Assembly: GCA_903834785.1 (NCBI GenBank)
Contig: CAILKP010000070.1
Coordinates: forward strand, 1-32,461
Source of the DNA: an uncultured bacterium
GTDB lineage: Bacteria; Planctomycetota; Phycisphaerae; Phycisphaerales; UBA1924
Reading direction: 5' to 3'
Length of the DNA: 32,461 nucleotides
Made by a program: the position numbers and the translations under genes
The notes under the pieces: model-generated
The model's input: the letters and a program-made list of their open reading frames with translations, nothing else
What the model was told of the DNA's origin: nothing
Database searches by the model: none
In this document: one piece after another, positions 7,341-15,848 of the stretch
Numbering within the stretch: the stretch's first letter is position 1
Layout of the letters: the number at the start of each line of letters is the position of its first letter

Positions 7341-10001
7341 TCACTTGCCCTTCACCCTCGCCTCCGCCCGCTCGTACAACCGCTCAAACGTCCGTTTCGG
7401 CCCCTGGTACTTGTCCATCGCGGCCTTAGCCAGCGCCAGTTCCGCTGCCGCCTCCACCTTCCGGTCCTGGTCCGCCAGTGCATCGGCCATCACCACGCAC
7501 TGGTACACCGCCTCCCACGCACCGCGCTCCTGCAGGAACGTCGGCTCCAGCACCGCTCGCCGCTCCACAATCATCCGCTCCGCCAGCCCCGGGTTGCCCA
7601 GAACCCGCACCGCCTCGGACCACACGGCATGATGAAACACCGACCAGGCGTCCGTTGGGTTCCACAAGTCGTCCGATCGCCGGCTCGCATCTCTGGCCAC
7701 CGACTCGGCTTCCACCAGTTTCGTCCCGCTCTCAGTCAGCACCCGCGCCAGCCGCCCCATCGCCTTGGGGGTGTACACCGAGTTCGGTGCCAGCGCATCG
7801 ATGCAGATGCGAAGGTTCTCCCGCGCTGCCGCCTCCGCGGCAGCAAAGTCGCCCCGGATCATCGCCGCAGTGAACAGGTCCGCTTGGCCGTCCGCCATCG
7901 TCGCGCTGTTCACCCCGTACAGCGGTCGGATCAACTCAATCCGCTCCCGGGCCAGCATCTCATGCTCGGCAGCAAAGTCGCCCGTTTTGCGGAAGTGCGC
8001 CATCAGCTGATGAATAGCGTGCAGCAGCAGCGGCTTGACTTCCGGCCCCGCCAGCTTCCTGGCCCGCTCCACCCGTTCACGCAGCGCCGCCAGCTCCCCA
8101 TCCCCGCCCGCCGGCCCGTCCCGATACGGCCGCGGATCCAGCAGGTCCAGCCGCAGCAACGACAGGCCGTTGTCCCCCGGCTTGGCACGCACCGCCGCTC
8201 GAACCTCATCAATCAGGGCGCACGCTTCATCGATTTGCCCCAGGATCTGCAGGCACAGCAGCATCCCCGTAACACCCTTGATCGCCCGCGGTCCGGCGGG
8301 CCCGTCCAGTCGCTTCGACCGCGCTAGGAGCACCTTCATCGGCTCGAGGTTCTCCGCCAGATCCGGAGCGAAAATCCCCGTCCGAAACGCCAGTTCCCGG
8401 TCAATCGTTCGCACATCCTCCGGCCCGTACGCCGCCAGTGCCGCTTCCCACGCCATCCGCGTCATCGGCCCCGTCCGCGGGTCGCCCGAGTTCGCAACCG
8501 CCTCCGCCAGCAGGTTCATCAGCTCCGCACGCTCCGCCTGGTCATCCGGAAACGTCACATCCAGGTGCGAAATCGCGTGCGACAGCACATCCGGAATCGT
8601 CGGCATCCGCCCGTCCGGCACCGCCGGTGACCACGCCCCGGCCTCCCCGCCCGCCCCCGGCTTCCCGGGCACCACGCGCGGGTCCGCCGAGCGGATCGTG
8701 TTCTTCAGAAAGCTCGAAATCCGCAGTGCCCGCATCGCCTGCAGCTCGCTTTCGTGCTGCGCACGCCGGGCCTTGACCAGTCCCACACCCAGCCCCACCA
8801 CGCCCACCAGCAGCGCGGCCGCAACCGCCGCCGCCGCCGCTGCCGGCACCCGGTTCCGCCTCACCCACAGCTTCAGCGTCACCACCTGGCTCGGCGGCCG
8901 CGCCAGGATCGGCTCACTGCCCACATACCGCCGCAGGTCCGCCGCAAACTCCGAGGCCGAGGCGTACCGTCCCTCCGGATCCACACTGCACGCCTTCCGC
9001 ACGATCAGCAGCAGATCCGACGGCACACGCCGCTGCTCATCGCCCGTCAGCTCAATGGCCGTCATCCGCATCCGCCGCAGCAGTTCCGTGTGCGATGAAG
9101 GCGTTATCTCCCCGCTGACAACAAACGCCCCGCGACCCGTCAGCAACTCAAACAGCACCAGCCCCAGCGCGTACACGTCACTCCGCGCATCAGTCACGCC
9201 GCTAGCGTCCAACTGCTCCGGGCTCATGTACCGCGGCGTGCCCACCGGCCCCACCGTCATCGCACCAGATGTCCCCGCCGCCGGGTCCTCACCCAGCAGC
9301 TTGGCCATTCCAAAGTCAATCACCTTCACCCGCCCCTCAGCATCAATCAGCACGTTCCCCGGCTTGAGGTCCCGGTGAATCACCCCGCGCTGGTGCCCGT
9401 GCTGCACCGCATCAGCCAGCGTCGCCACCAGTTGTGCCACGCCCGTCGGCCCCGGGCTCGTCTGGCGCACAAACGCGTCAATCGTCCGGGCCTGCGGCAC
9501 CAGTTCCATCGCAATAAACGCCAGCGGAATCGGCCCCGAAGTGTCGATCCCCGTGTCGTAGATCTGCGCCACATTCGGATGCCGCAGCAGTGCCAGCAGC
9601 CGCGACTCATTGGCAAACCTCCGCCGCACCGCCGGTGATGCCGCCGGCCCGTGGATCAGCTTCAGCGCAACCGGTCGCTCCAGCGTTTCATCCCACGCCT
9701 CAAAGATGCTCCCCATCCCGCCCGCACCGATCGCGCGTTCCACCCGATACCGCCCGATCCGCTTGCCCGGCGGCGCCGCAGTAAAGTCCAGCGAGTCCCG
9801 CAGATCCGTCGCCGGCGGGCCTCCCTCGCCAAACACCCCCGTCGCCGTATCAAACGACCGCACCAGCCCCAGCACCGCCGCCAGCAGCGCCGGGTCGTTC
9901 TCGCACGCCCGCTCCACAAACGCCGCACGCTCAGCCCACGGCCGCTCAAGTGCGTCCGCCGCCAGTTCTTTCACCTTGTCCCACGCAGGAGTTTGATTCA
10001 C
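7341..10001 (-). CDS. Membrane Ser/Thr protein kinase (PknB type) with long C-terminal sensor/TPR-like region
   Basis: An 886-aa Hanks-type kinase. Numbering from GTG 10001: the glycine-rich loop is IGAGGMGSIFEAW (about 91-103), the ATP lysine is in VALKLI (K114), the catalytic loop is HRDLKPGN (D211), DFG is at about 229, and activation-loop TPRYMSPEQ follows. A single membrane helix (about 385-409, Ala/Val/Leu-rich) separates the cytoplasmic kinase from a ~475-residue C-terminal part. That part is helical and alanine-rich, resembling the TPR-type tails common in planctomycete kinases. The GTG start overlaps the stop of the sigma factor gene as GTGA, which decides the start and implies translational coupling. 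Known families of this type pair an ECF sigma factor with its own kinase, so it probably controls that factor. Confidence 0.9.
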   Translation of the reverse strand: MNQTPAWDKVKELAADALERPWAERAAFVERACENDPALLAAVLGLVRSFDTATGVFGEGGPPATDLRDSLDFTAAPPGKRIGRYRVERAIGAGGMGSIFEAWDETLERPVALKLIHGPAASPAVRRRFANESRLLALLRHPNVAQIYDTGIDTSGPIPLAFIAMELVPQARTIDAFVRQTSPGPTGVAQLVATLADAVQHGHQRGVIHRDLKPGNVLIDAEGRVKVIDFGMAKLLGEDPAAGTSGAMTVGPVGTPRYMSPEQLDASGVTDARSDVYALGLVLFELLTGRGAFVVSGEITPSSHTELLRRMRMTAIELTGDEQRRVPSDLLLIVRKACSVDPEGRYASASEFAADLRRYVGSEPILARPPSQVVTLKLWVRRNRVPAAAAAAVAAALLVGVVGLGVGLVKARRAQHESELQAMRALRISSFLKNTIRSADPRVVPGKPGAGGEAGAWSPAVPDGRMPTIPDVLSHAISHLDVTFPDDQAERAELMNLLAEAVANSGDPRTGPMTRMAWEAALAAYGPEDVRTIDRELAFRTGIFAPDLAENLEPMKVLLARSKRLDGPAGPRAIKGVTGMLLCLQILGQIDEACALIDEVRAAVRAKPGDNGLSLLRLDLLDPRPYRDGPAGGDGELAALRERVERARKLAGPEVKPLLLHAIHQLMAHFRKTGDFAAEHEMLARERIELIRPLYGVNSATMADGQADLFTAAMIRGDFAAAEAAARENLRICIDALAPNSVYTPKAMGRLARVLTESGTKLVEAESVARDASRRSDDLWNPTDAWSVFHHAVWSEAVRVLGNPGLAERMIVERRAVLEPTFLQERGAWEAVYQCVVMADALADQDRKVEAAAELALAKAAMDKYQGPKRTFERLYERAEARVKGK

Positions 10002-10594
10002 GGGTCTACCTGAACTCGAAAGCGAGATCCAAGCCACGCCCGCGCCACATTCCAGTCCCGATCTATGCTCCGCGGCGACCTGCCCAGCGCCTCTGCCACT
10101 TCCGCCACCGTTAACCCGGCAAAGTACCGCAGATTAACAACCTCCGCCAGGTCAGGGTCGTGCTTCGTCAGGGCCTCCATGGCCGCTTCCACGCCCACCC
10201 AGTCAATCTCATCGGCCGCCCCGCCCACCGGCCCCCCGGGTGCCGCCGGGTCCGCAGCATCCAGATCCACCCGCCGCAGGTCCCCGCCCCGCTTTAGGCT
10301 CCGCCTCGCCCGCGCCCGCTCGACCAGGATCCGCCGCATCGCAATCGCCGCCGCCGCAAAGAAATGCCGCCGGCCGTTCCACTCCCGGTCCTGCGCCACC
10401 GACAGCCGCAAAAACGCCTCGTGCACCAGCGCCGTCGGCTCCAGCGACTGCCCGTGCGGCTCGCTGGCAATCCGCTTGCGTGCAAAGTTCCTCAAATGCT
10501 CGTACACCAGCGGCAGCAACTGCTCCGCCGCCGTCGGGTCGCCGTTGGCGGCCCGCTGGGCAAGTTCCGGAATGTCACCGTCGCTCTCGTGCAT
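9998..10594 (-). CDS. ECF-type RNA polymerase sigma factor (TIGR02999-like)
   Basis: A ~198-aa sigma-70-family factor. The region-2-like segment includes LLPLVYEHLRNFARKRI and EPTALVHEAFLRL. The region-4 helix-turn-helix is LRYFAGLTVAEVAEALG followed by SPRSIDRDWNVARAWL. This is the planctomycete/acidobacterial ECF group (TIGR02999 by memory), typically encoded beside Ser/Thr kinases and lacking an obvious anti-sigma factor. I chose ATG 10594 (MHESDGDIPELAQRA); an upstream extension to 10624 is possible. Its stop codon overlaps the kinase start. No anti-sigma gene is visible, so control by phosphorylation is the likely mode. Confidence 0.9.
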   Translation of the reverse strand: MHESDGDIPELAQRAANGDPTAAEQLLPLVYEHLRNFARKRIASEPHGQSLEPTALVHEAFLRLSVAQDREWNGRRHFFAAAAIAMRRILVERARARRSLKRGGDLRRVDLDAADPAAPGGPVGGAADEIDWVGVEAAMEALTKHDPDLAEVVNLRYFAGLTVAEVAEALGRSPRSIDRDWNVARAWLGSRFRVQVDP

Positions 10595-10848
10595 CCGGCG
10601 TTCCCAAAGGCCGCACGCCCCCACGCAGCCACATGCCGCGCCAGGGCCGACACCTTCGATCGGGCAAACTGCTCAACAGATCAATCCTAGTGCCCGCCAC
10701 CACCCCACGTTCCGCCTTCACCCCGACGCGCGGCCCCGGTTCTCGGCCGTTGACGCCCGCTCACCGCCCCCTTCCCGCTTGACCATTTGCCCTGTCGCCC
10801 TCGCCCCCTTTGGCAATTTGGCCATTTGGTGCTTTGGCCATTTGCTCC
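10595..10848. other. Intergenic region upstream of the sigma factor gene
   Basis: It holds the presumed promoter of the sigma-kinase pair and, next to the pgi stop, a copy of the dispersed TTTGGCCATTTGG repeat. No gene and no clear terminator for pgi are visible. Confidence 0.5.
10808..10845. repeat. Dispersed TTTGGCCATTTGG-type repeat, copy 1
   Basis: Four imperfect tandem units of about 9-10 bp built on TTTGGC(A/C)A. The repeat lies 4 nt from the pgi stop codon. Similar blocks occur at 13863, 22689 and 32290. Confidence 0.75.
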
Positions 10849-12540
10849 CTACTTCCTCGCCCCCCGCACCGCCTTGATCCGGTTAATCAGCCCGCTCGTC
10901 GAGCCATCGTGCGTCGTCACCTTCCCGGGTGCGGTCAGCTCAGGCAGAATCGCCTTGGCCAGCTGCTTGCCCAGCTCCACACCCCACTGGTCAAAGCTGT
11001 TGATGTCCCAGATCACGCCCTGCACGAAGATCTTGTGCTCGTACATCGCGATCATCGCCCCCAGCGTCCGCGGCGAGATCTTCCCTTCAATCAGCAGCGT
11101 GCTCGACGGCCGGTTGCCCTCAAAGACCTTGTGAGGCAGCAGCGCCTCCAGCGCGGCCCCGCTGTAGCCCTCCTTGGTCAGCTCCGCCCGCACCATCTCG
11201 GCGGACTTGCCCGTCATCAGCGCCTCACTCTGCGCCAGCACGTTGGCCAGCAGGATCTCGTGGTGCCCCGGCTGCGCCTTGCCCTCCACATCGTCCGAGT
11301 CAATCTCGTTGTGGCTCACCGCCGGAATGATGAAGTCCACCGGGATCAGCTTCGTGCCCTGGTGAATCAGTTGGTAGAAGGCGTGCTGCCCGTTCGTTCC
11401 CGGCTCACCCCAGATCACCGGTCCCGTCTCGTACCCCACGCGCTGCCCCGACCGCGTGATGAACTTGCCGTTGGACTCCATATCCCCCTGCTGGAAGTAC
11501 GCCGCAAAGCGGTGCATGTACTGGTCGTACGGCAGGATCGCGTGGCTCTGCGCACTCGGTGAGAAGAAGTTGTTGTACCACACGCCCAGCACACCCATGA
11601 TGATCGGCAGGTTCTCCTCCGCCGGCGTCGTCAGGAAGTGCTGGTCCATCGCGTGCGCGCCCGCCAGCAGATGCTCGAAGTTCTCAAAACCGATCGACAG
11701 CGCAATCGAAAGCCCGATCGATGACCACAGCGAGTACCGCCCGCCCACCCAGTCCCAGAAGCCGAACATGTTCTCAACATCAATGCCGAACGCCGTCACT
11801 TCCTTGGCATTGGTCGACAGCGCCACAAAGTGCTTGGCCACCGCCGCCTGATCCTCGATCTGCGACAGGAACCACGCCCGGGCCGAGCGTGCGTTGGTGA
11901 TCGTCTCCTGCGTCGTAAACGTCTTGCTCGCCACGATGAACAGCGTCGTCTCCGCCTTGCACAGCCGGAGTGTCTCCGCCAGGTGCGTCCCGTCAATGTT
12001 CGACACGAAGTGCAGCTTCAGGTCCCGCTTGCAGTACGGCTTGAGCGCCTCAGTCACCATCACCGGCCCCAGGTCGCTGCCTCCGATGCCGATGTTCACG
12101 ATGTCCGTGATCACCTTGCCCGTCGCTCCGCGATGCTGGCCCGTCCGCACCGCCTCCACAAACCGCTTCATCCGCGACAGCACCGAGTTCACCTCGGGCA
12201 TCACGTCCTGCCCGTCGACCATGATCGGCTTGTTCGACCGGTTCCGCAGCGCCGTGTGCAGGACCGCACGGTTCTCCGTGAAGTTGATCTTCTCCCCGCT
12301 GAACATCTTCCGTGCCATCCCCTGCACATCACGCGATGCCGCCAGCTCAAACAGCAGCTTCATCGTCTCCGTCGTCACCCGGTGCTTGGAGTAGTCCAGC
12401 ACCATGTCCTCAAACCGTGCCGAGAACCGCTCGAACCGCTTGGCGTCCTTGGCAAAAAGATCCGTCATCTGCACCGTCGCCATCGACCGGTAGTGATTCG
12501 CAAGGGCGGCATACTGGGGCGTGTCGGTCAGCAGGGCCAT
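10849..12540 (-). CDS. pgi: Glucose-6-phosphate isomerase
   Basis: Interconverts glucose-6-phosphate and fructose-6-phosphate in glycolysis and gluconeogenesis; cytoplasmic. At 563 aa it matches the long bacterial (E. coli type) PGI. Visible features are the sugar-phosphate loop [11 protein letters not shown] (about 149-159), the family signature [14 protein letters not shown] (about 263-276), and [15 protein letters not shown] with the catalytic Glu (E379). The catalytic His is in PAVSHNEID (H410), and the catalytic Lys in [12 protein letters not shown] (K525). All active-site residues are intact. It is transcribed alone, divergent from the Pro/Ala-rich orphan. Confidence 0.97.
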   Translation of the reverse strand: MALLTDTPQYAALANHYRSMATVQMTDLFAKDAKRFERFSARFEDMVLDYSKHRVTTETMKLLFELAASRDVQGMARKMFSGEKINFTENRAVLHTALRNRSNKPIMVDGQDVMPEVNSVLSRMKRFVEAVRTGQHRGATGKVITDIVNIGIGGSDLGPVMVTEALKPYCKRDLKLHFVSNIDGTHLAETLRLCKAETTLFIVASKTFTTQETITNARSARAWFLSQIEDQAAVAKHFVALSTNAKEVTAFGIDVENMFGFWDWVGGRYSLWSSIGLSIALSIGFENFEHLLAGAHAMDQHFLTTPAEENLPIIMGVLGVWYNNFFSPSAQSHAILPYDQYMHRFAAYFQQGDMESNGKFITRSGQRVGYETGPVIWGEPGTNGQHAFYQLIHQGTKLIPVDFIIPAVSHNEIDSDDVEGKAQPGHHEILLANVLAQSEALMTGKSAEMVRAELTKEGYSGAALEALLPHKVFEGNRPSSTLLIEGKISPRTLGAMIAMYEHKIFVQGVIWDINSFDQWGVELGKQLAKAILPELTAPGKVTTHDGSTSGLINRIKAVRGARK

Positions 12541-12913
12541 GAGTACTCCGGATTCAGCGGGGCAGTGGGGGGATCAAGGGGGGAACAAACGCATCGGAAA
12601 TGCAAAGCCGTCGCCGCGAGAAACGCGGGCAACCAACTCCAATCGGCCGCCCACGCGGCCAGACCGGGAGTTTATCGGTCGGTAGTGAGTGGTAACAAAC
12701 CTCCACACCGCCAAAATCTTGTTTCCCTCGCCGCACACATCTCCGCACAACTCGCCGCCGCCCCCGCTCTGCCGTCATCGCTCAAACCCCGCGGCGGCCA
12801 TCACCCGCAAACGGTCGTCATGCATATCCATATAAACAAATACCAAACAGTAATGCAACCGCATGCCGTACATTGCCCGTATCAACTCGCGATCACCCTC
12901 GGAGCCGCTCGCC
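12541..12913. other. Divergent intergenic region between pgi and the Pro/Ala-rich orphan
   Basis: The 373-bp gap includes an AT-rich island at about 12815-12860 (with CATATCCATATAAACAAA) that stands out in this GC-rich sequence and is a likely promoter site for one or both genes. Short open frames here lack recognisable features, and I do not call them. Confidence 0.45.
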
Positions 12914-13837
12914 ATGGTCACCGTCGCCCAACCCGCCTCATCCTCGGTCGCTCCCGTCCTTCCCGAGGCCGCCCCCTCGCTCACACGCCCCGGCACGGCC
13001 TCGCCCGCGGCATGGGACCTGGCCACCACCCCCGCCGAACTCAACGCGATCCACACCGCGATCTTCCTGGACAACCTCCGCGACACCCATCGCACCAATC
13101 ACGAGATCCGCAAGACCCTTCGCGTCGCCCTCCGCACCGTTCGCGGCATGAGCACACGCCGAATCCCCGTCGATGAGGACCTCATGGCCGTCGCCGCTTT
13201 GGCAGCACGGTTCCGCCCGCTTCCCATTCCCCGCCCGCTCACACCGCGTGCGCCCCGCTCCCGCTCCGGTGACATTCCGCCTCCCCGCACGCCCACGCCG
13301 CCACCTCCCGGCCCGCGCGAGCCCCATCCCCCGGCCGCAGAACCCGCTCTCGTCCGCCCCGCCAAGGACCTCCTCACCGCCGCCGCGGCAACATCCACCA
13401 TCACCCCCGCGCCATCAGCAGGCACCCCATCGTCCGCAGTTGCTCCGTCGCACTCATCAGTGCCCAGCAGCACACCCGTGAGTTCATCCGTTTCACCCGC
13501 TGCTCCGGTTACTCCCGCCGCCCCTGCCGCGATCATCCCCACACCCGCCGCCGCTCCGGCCTCCGCGCCAGCACCGCTGCCCCCAGCCAAGGCCGCGTTC
13601 CTCGCACCATTTCTCCGCGAGCGCGAGGAACTCCAGGCCAAACTCGCCGCCCACTCGCCCGAAGTCCAACGTCTCAACGCCGCCCGCCTCGCGCACGCCA
13701 ACGCCAAAACCGCGGAACCCAGCCCCGCCTACATCGAGGCCAACCGCCGCCTCGAACACTTCCTGCGCGACACAATCCACCCCATCACAACCCGCCTGGC
13801 CATCCTCGCCGACCTCATCCGCGACCACGCACCCTGA
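12914..13837 (+). CDS. Hypothetical Pro/Ala-rich protein, 307 aa
   Basis: I do not recognise it. Three parts are visible. An N-terminal helical domain (about 30-95) contains ELNAIHTAIFLDNLRD and ends near DEDLMAVAALAARF. A long disordered linker (about 100-225) of Pro, Ala, Ser and Thr follows. The C-terminal domain is a predicted helical pair (FLREREELQAKLAAH, then RRLEHFLRDTIHP). There is no signal peptide. Start ATG 12914 has GGAG about 9 nt upstream; an in-frame ATG at 12863 lacks one. The two-domain-plus-linker layout suggests a scaffold or tether. The low-complexity part could partly reflect codon bias, but an intact frame across 920 nt supports a real gene. Confidence 0.65.
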   Translation: MVTVAQPASSSVAPVLPEAAPSLTRPGTASPAAWDLATTPAELNAIHTAIFLDNLRDTHRTNHEIRKTLRVALRTVRGMSTRRIPVDEDLMAVAALAARFRPLPIPRPLTPRAPRSRSGDIPPPRTPTPPPPGPREPHPPAAEPALVRPAKDLLTAAAATSTITPAPSAGTPSSAVAPSHSSVPSSTPVSSSVSPAAPVTPAAPAAIIPTPAAAPASAPAPLPPAKAAFLAPFLREREELQAKLAAHSPEVQRLNAARLAHANAKTAEPSPAYIEANRRLEHFLRDTIHPITTRLAILADLIRDHAP

Positions 13838-13862
13838 CCCTACGGCCAAGCCACACCCCGCG

Positions 13863-13902
13863 CCCATTTGGCAATTTGGTAATTTGGCCCTTTGGCCATT
13901 TC
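13863..13902. repeat. Dispersed TTTGGCCATTTGG-type repeat, copy 2
   Basis: Imperfect tandem units (ATTTGGCAATTTGGTAATTT and onward), nearly the same as 10808-10845 and in the same orientation. It sits between the orphan gene's stop and tRNA-Arg. Confidence 0.75.
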
Positions 13903-13916
13903 GTCTCCCGACGGAA

Positions 13917-13990
13917 CGTCCTGAGCAGGAGTCGAACCTGCAACCTTCGGCTTCGGAGGCCGACGCTCTATCCAATTGAGCTATCAGGAC
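13917..13990 (-). tRNA. tRNA-Arg (anticodon CCG)
   Basis: On the minus strand the acceptor stem GTCCTGA (from 13990) pairs with TCAGGAC (ending 13918). The D-arm includes TAGCTCAATTGGATAGAG. The anticodon loop is CTCCGAA with anticodon CCG, reading the Arg codon CGG. The T-arm holds GGTTCGACTC. The discriminator base is G and no CCA is encoded. All four stems are complete. Confidence 0.95.
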
Positions 13991-14090
13991 TAGTTGTGCC
14001 GTTCTCGCATGACCGGGTCACGGTCCTGCCGAACGGAAAAGAAGCGGGGCCATCCTACCCTCCGCACCTCGCTCGAGCAAGAGCGCGCTG

Positions 14091-15452
14091 GTGATCCGAC
14101 AGCCGGATCCGTTTTTTCTCCGACTGGATGGTGATTCCCTCGTGGCAGGAGCGACAGCACACACCCCCCAAACTTCCCACCCGGCCGCCAGTTCTGGCAG
14201 CCCGGGCCGATCCGGTGCCGCTGCCCCCCTCTGGGCCGTCCTCGGGTTCACCTTCGTGAACTCGTACGCCACGGGCACCATGTTCAACGGCATCTACTTC
14301 GTCCTTGAGAAGTCCTACCAGTTCACCGTTCTGACCGGCTGCCTCCTCGGCCTGGCCTTCGGCATCACCTACGTCATCGGTGCCGTCGGTGCGGGGCCGC
14401 TCTCCCGCATCCTCAAGTCCCGCGGCATCTCGGGCCGCACCTTCCTCATCGGCCTCATGGTCGCCGCTGCGGGGCTCAACCTCCTCCCCGTCGCCGCCTG
14501 GTACGGCTTCGGTGACGATGCCCGCCCCGGCCTCGCCTGGATGATGTGGGCCTTCAGCTCTCTTTACTCCATGCTCTCGGGCATGCTCTGGCCGGTGGTC
14601 GAGAGCTTCCTGGCCGGCGGTCGCACCGCCGAACAGCTCCGCAACTCTACCGGCAAGTTCAACGTCACATGGTCCTCCGCCCTCGTCGGCTCCATGCTCG
14701 TGCTGGCGCAGTTCCCTGAGCAGCACAAGGTTGCCGCCTTCGGCCTCGTCGCCCTCGTCCACCTGCTTGCCATCGGTCTGCTCATGGCCTTTCCACGCCA
14801 GCCCGGTGAGCATCCGCACGATGCCCACGAGCACCCCGTCGTCTACGAGCGAATGCTCGATGTTCACCGCGTCCTGCTGCCCCTGACCTACTTGGTCATG
14901 TACGCCCTTGGGCCGCTGCAGCCCGGCATCATGCAGGCCATCGGCATCGCCCCCAAGTTCAAGGAACTCGTCGGCGCCACGTGGCTCGCCGCCCGCGTGG
15001 TCACCTTCTCAACCCTCGGCATCTGGCACGGCTGGCACGGCCGCTGGGCGACGCCGGTCGTCGGAATGGCCCTGCTCATCTTCGGCTTCGCCGCCAGCGT
15101 CCTTGCCCCCGTCGTGGTTCCCGCCGGCAGCACAGGTCCCGTCGCCTTCCCCATCGCCCTCTTCCTCGGCGGCCAGATCTGCTTCGGCCTCGGCGCCGCC
15201 ACCATCTACACCGCCGCACTCTACTACGCCATGGAAGTCGGATCAGCCGAGGTCGACGCCGGCGGCACGCACGAGGCCATGATCGGCCTCGGCTACACCG
15301 TCGGTCCCATCTGCAGTCTTCTGCCCCTGGTCGGTGTCTCCGCCGGCTGGTTCGGCCAGGCCGCCGCCAACCCCATCACACTCGGCCTCACGTCCCTCCT
15401 CGTCACCGGCGGCCTCGTCCAGGCTTTCCGCGTCGGTCGCCGCCGGACCTGA
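14091..15452 (+). CDS. MFS-type permease
   Basis: A polytopic membrane protein (up to 453 aa) with about 11-12 hydrophobic helices. The loop between helices 2 and 3 is short and basic (LSRILKSRGISGR), as in the major facilitator superfamily. A His-rich cytoplasmic loop (HPHDAHEHPVVYERM) lies near the middle, where the two halves join. The last helices contain LFLGGQICFGLGAATIY and end at VGRRRT. The substrate cannot be told. The N-terminal ~45 residues are polar and low in similarity, so the start is uncertain: GTG 14091 gives the longest form, and GTG 14142 is in frame. It stands alone with no obvious partner gene. Confidence 0.8.
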   Translation: MIRQPDPFFLRLDGDSLVAGATAHTPQTSHPAASSGSPGRSGAAAPLWAVLGFTFVNSYATGTMFNGIYFVLEKSYQFTVLTGCLLGLAFGITYVIGAVGAGPLSRILKSRGISGRTFLIGLMVAAAGLNLLPVAAWYGFGDDARPGLAWMMWAFSSLYSMLSGMLWPVVESFLAGGRTAEQLRNSTGKFNVTWSSALVGSMLVLAQFPEQHKVAAFGLVALVHLLAIGLLMAFPRQPGEHPHDAHEHPVVYERMLDVHRVLLPLTYLVMYALGPLQPGIMQAIGIAPKFKELVGATWLAARVVTFSTLGIWHGWHGRWATPVVGMALLIFGFAASVLAPVVVPAGSTGPVAFPIALFLGGQICFGLGAATIYTAALYYAMEVGSAEVDAGGTHEAMIGLGYTVGPICSLLPLVGVSAGWFGQAAANPITLGLTSLLVTGGLVQAFRVGRRRT

Positions 15453-15848
15453 CTCGCCGCCAACCCTGCACCCCGCGCACCACACGGGCGAATGCCCCTT
15501 GTCGCCAACCTCGCTACCCACCCGCCGGCCCGGTCCAAAATCAGGACACCAAGCCGGGAACTTTGGGCAACCGGCGGGTACGCTCGTTCGTAGACCGATA
15601 AGGTCCCAAACGGTTGCCGGGCTTACCCCAGCCGTTTTGGCGGATCCTGCCTCCAGGAGCATCTTGATTTTCTGAGTGTGTTTCGTCGATGGATCAGCCG
15701 TGTGCGGCTTCCCCTCACCCCCCGCGGCTGGACAACGTCCGAATTCGGGGCCAGACAACCGGGCACCCCGCCTGCCCAATGACCTCTTGGCCGTGCCCCT
15801 CCCGGGGTCGGCCAGGCCCCCGGACGAAGGACTTTGCAAGGTAACACA
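15453..15848. other. 396-bp leader/intergenic region before the S41 protease
   Basis: It contains a nested stem-loop at 15606-15640, where CCAAACGG pairs imperfectly with CCGTTTTGG around an inner GGG-CTTA-CCC hairpin. It is not followed by a T-run, so it is not a standard terminator; a structured mRNA leader is possible. Nothing else is recognisable. Confidence 0.4.

Noticed and set aside
12554..12778. 74-codon minus-strand frame upstream of pgi
   Set aside because: No recognisable features or ribosome binding site, and it occupies a likely promoter region.
13917..13990. tRNA-Arg as an integration site
   Set aside because: No integrase and no repeated tRNA 3' end are seen nearby.
15636..15655. 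Possible sigma-54 (-24/-12) promoter before the S41 protease
   Set aside because: The GG and GC elements are spaced 8 rather than 10 nt apart, so the match fails.
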